A DNA stretch of 64,000 nt from Penelope pileata. Its lineage: Eukaryota > Chordata > Aves > Galliformes > Cracidae. The notes beneath the pieces were generated by a model. The model saw only the letters and a program-made list of their open reading frames with translations. It had not been told where the DNA came from and ran no database searches. Shown here piece by piece: positions 62,980 to 64,000 of the stretch (position 1 is its first letter; each line of letters opens with the position of its first letter). Made by a program: the position numbers and the translations under genes. Location of the stretch: contig WBMW01005106.1 of assembly GCA_013396635.1 (NCBI GenBank), positions 372,001 through 436,000 of the forward strand, written 5' to 3'.

Positions 62980-63280
62980 GGACTTGCTGGTCAAACTGGA
63001 GAGCAAGAAGGCACAGGCAGTGGAAGCAGGGACAGGTATCCTAGGAGGCGTACAGCATTGCTGCTGGGCAGTACTGAGACCAATGTTCTTCAATATCTTC
63101 ATTAGTGACATCAACAGTCAGATTGAATTCACCCTCAGCAAGTCTGCAGATGATACCAAGCTTTGTGGTGTAGTTGACACACCTGAGGGATGGGACACGC
63201 CTGAGGGATGGGATGCTATCCTGACAGATCTAGACAGACTCAAGCAGTGGGCACAGGAGAACCTCATGAGGTTCGACATA
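62980..63280 (+). mobile_element. CR1 LINE, left part, interrupted by a nested CR1
   Basis: The sense strand encodes part of the reverse transcriptase: 'LRPMFFNIFISDINSQIEFT', then 'LSKSADDTKLCGVVDTPEG', then 'QWAQENLMRFD'. The ADD catalytic pair is kept, but the preceding aromatic is S instead of F. An 18-bp tandem duplication at 63176-63211 repeats TPEGWD. The segment breaks off at about 63280 against an inverted CR1 and resumes at about 63830, where the downstream codons of the same ORF2 follow. Confidence 0.93.
63176..63211. repeat. 18-bp tandem duplication within CR1 ORF2
   Basis: GACACACCTGAGGGATGG (63176-63193) is followed directly by GACACGCCTGAGGGATGG (63194-63211), with one mismatch. 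It keeps the reading frame and repeats six residues. Confidence 0.93.
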
Positions 63281-63416
63281 GAAACATAGAATCATAGAAA
63301 CATCAGGTTGGAAAGGACCTACAAGATCATCTAGTCCAACCGTCCTCCTATCACCATCCCTACCCACTAAGCTACTAAATCATATCCCTTAGCACCTCGT
63401 CTAGACGCTTCTTGAA

Positions 63417-63582
63417 NNNNNNNNNNNNNNNNNNNNNNNNNNNNNNNNNNNNNNNNNNNNNNNNNNNNNNNNNNNNNNNNNNNNNNNNNNNNNNNNNNNN
63501 NNNNNNNNNNNNNNNNNNNNNNNNNNNNNNNNNNNNNNNNNNNNNNNNNNNNNNNNNNNNNNNNNNNNNNNNNNNNNNNNNN
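63417..63582. other. Assembly gap (166 N) inside a CR1 copy
   Basis: The gap falls within the nested CR1, where near-identical copies elsewhere in the genome would hamper assembly. The stated size is probably an estimate. Confidence 0.95.
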
Positions 63583-63770
63583 CGACACTTGGCCTTATTG
63601 AACCTCATCCCATTGCCCTCAGCCCAGCTATCCAGCCTGTCCAGATCCCTCTGAAGGGCCTCCCTACCCTCAGGCAGATCGACACATCCTCCCAACTTGG
63701 TGTCATCTGCAAACTTACTGAGGGTACACTCAATCCCCTTGTCTAGGTCATCAATAAAGATATTAAACAA
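63583..63770 (-). pseudogene. CR1 ORF2 reverse transcriptase core, intact as far as visible
   Basis: The minus strand encodes, without stops, NIFIDDLDKGIECTLSKF, the catalytic ADDTKL, and 'EGREALQRDLDRLDSWAEG' down to MRFNKAKC at the gap edge. Upstream (to about 63815) the PVTSGVPQGSVLGP-type motif B is also readable. Because the 5' part is absent and the middle is a gap, autonomy cannot be judged; 5' truncation makes it unlikely. Confidence 0.9.
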
Positions 63771-63829
63771 GATGGGCCCCAGTACCGACCCCTGGGGGAC
63801 ACCACTCGTTACGGGACGTCAGCTGGACT

Positions 63830-63864
63830 TATTCAAGCGCAATATTGGACATATTCAAGCGCAA
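63830..63864. repeat. 13-bp direct repeat at the nested-CR1 junction
   Basis: TATTCAAGCGCAA occurs at 63830-63842 and again at 63852-63864, separated by TATTGGACA. The second copy is in its expected place in the host CR1. The first lies directly against the 5' edge of the inverted insertion, so it looks like a small duplication made when that copy integrated. Confidence 0.85.
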
Positions 63865-64000
63865 GGTCTTGCACCTGAATCACAGCAATCCCCGCTAGCA
63901 ACACAAGCTGGAAGATGAAAGGATAAAGCACAGCCCTGCCAAAAAGGATTTGGGGGTACTGGTGAATGGCAAGCTGGACATGAGCCAGCAATGTGCCCTC
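63830..64000 (+). mobile_element. CR1 LINE, right part of the interrupted copy
   Basis: It resumes the ORF2 of 62980-63280 after the nested insertion: a KVLHL-type segment ('ggtcttgcacctgaat'), then 'KDLGVLVNGKLDMSQQCAL' at the window edge. The first bases hold a 13-bp repeat, TATTCAAGCGCAA, at 63830-63842 and 63852-63864. The element continues past the end of the window. Confidence 0.92.

Larger units (their letters stand above)
63281..63829 (-). mobile_element. Younger CR1 copy nested in inverted orientation, with a gap
   Basis: The plus strand starts with antisense octamers ('gaaacatagaatcatagaaa'), then 'caggttggaaaggacctaca' and 'agatcatctagtccaacc'. It reaches the ORF2 end (minus strand FKKRLDEVLRDMI), enters the 166-N gap, and continues with antisense reverse transcriptase to about 63829. 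It is the least diverged copy here: all visible ORF2 residues read through without stops. In a comparable CR1, the part between FNKAKC and FKKRLDE would span several hundred bases, so 166 N underestimates the missing DNA, or the copy is internally deleted. Confidence 0.93.

Noticed and set aside
63417..63582. Open frames spanning the N run
   Set aside because: They consist mainly of undetermined residues; only the CR1 part outside the gap is supported.

Overview
This window looks like a piece of a bird nuclear genome, in a gene-poor, AT-rich intergenic or long intronic stretch. At least fifteen fragments of CR1-type LINE retrotransposons carry the avian hallmarks: 3' ends made of tandem ATTCTATG/ATTCTGTG-like octamers, heavy 5' truncation, and reverse-transcriptase remnants. 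There is also one solo LTR whose 3' end resembles avian ERVL-like LTRs. I see no mammalian-type L1 or Alu, no bacterial operon structure, no rRNA or tRNA, and no CRISPR array. The species cannot be fixed from the sequence alone; a chicken-like (galliform) bird would fit.

No host protein-coding gene could be supported. The open reading frames are short (mostly 60-120 codons), lie in AT-rich sequence and resemble no family I recognise, except those that are remnants of CR1 ORF2. The longest, at 52216-52839 (+), is a damaged CR1 reverse transcriptase. I cannot exclude isolated short exons of a large gene.

Layout: 1-6328 is mostly unique AT-rich DNA with one or two old CR1 relics, an assembly gap at 2431-2458 and a cluster of perfect palindromes near 5.8 kb. 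A good CR1 copy lies at 6329-7133 (-). From 7 to 24 kb the sequence is mainly unique, with a truncated LTR at 11113, a probable older LINE relic with a YADDT box near 13.86 kb, and small CR1 pieces at 15.9 and 18.3 kb. CR1 copies follow at 24365-25132 (-), 26371-26452 (+) and 33520-33902 (+). A perfect 47-bp tandem duplication lies at 26666-26759. A degraded CR1 reverse-transcriptase relic lies near 37.6 kb. At 38.6-39.9 kb a CR1 copy is interrupted by a 535-bp solo LTR with a 5-bp target-site duplication. CR1 copies at 43.7 kb and 44.4 kb follow; the second is of a much older type shared with other reptiles. The 52.1-53.7 kb region holds two head-to-tail CR1 copies. Further CR1 pieces lie at 55.5, 58.5 and 59.7 kb. 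The window ends in a plus-strand CR1 interrupted by a younger inverted CR1 that contains a 166-N gap.

No operon, defence system or other multi-gene system was found. What is informative here is the layering of retroelements, the insertion footprints and a few sequence oddities. Confidence is high for the better CR1 copies and the LTR, and low for conserved-element or regulatory suggestions.
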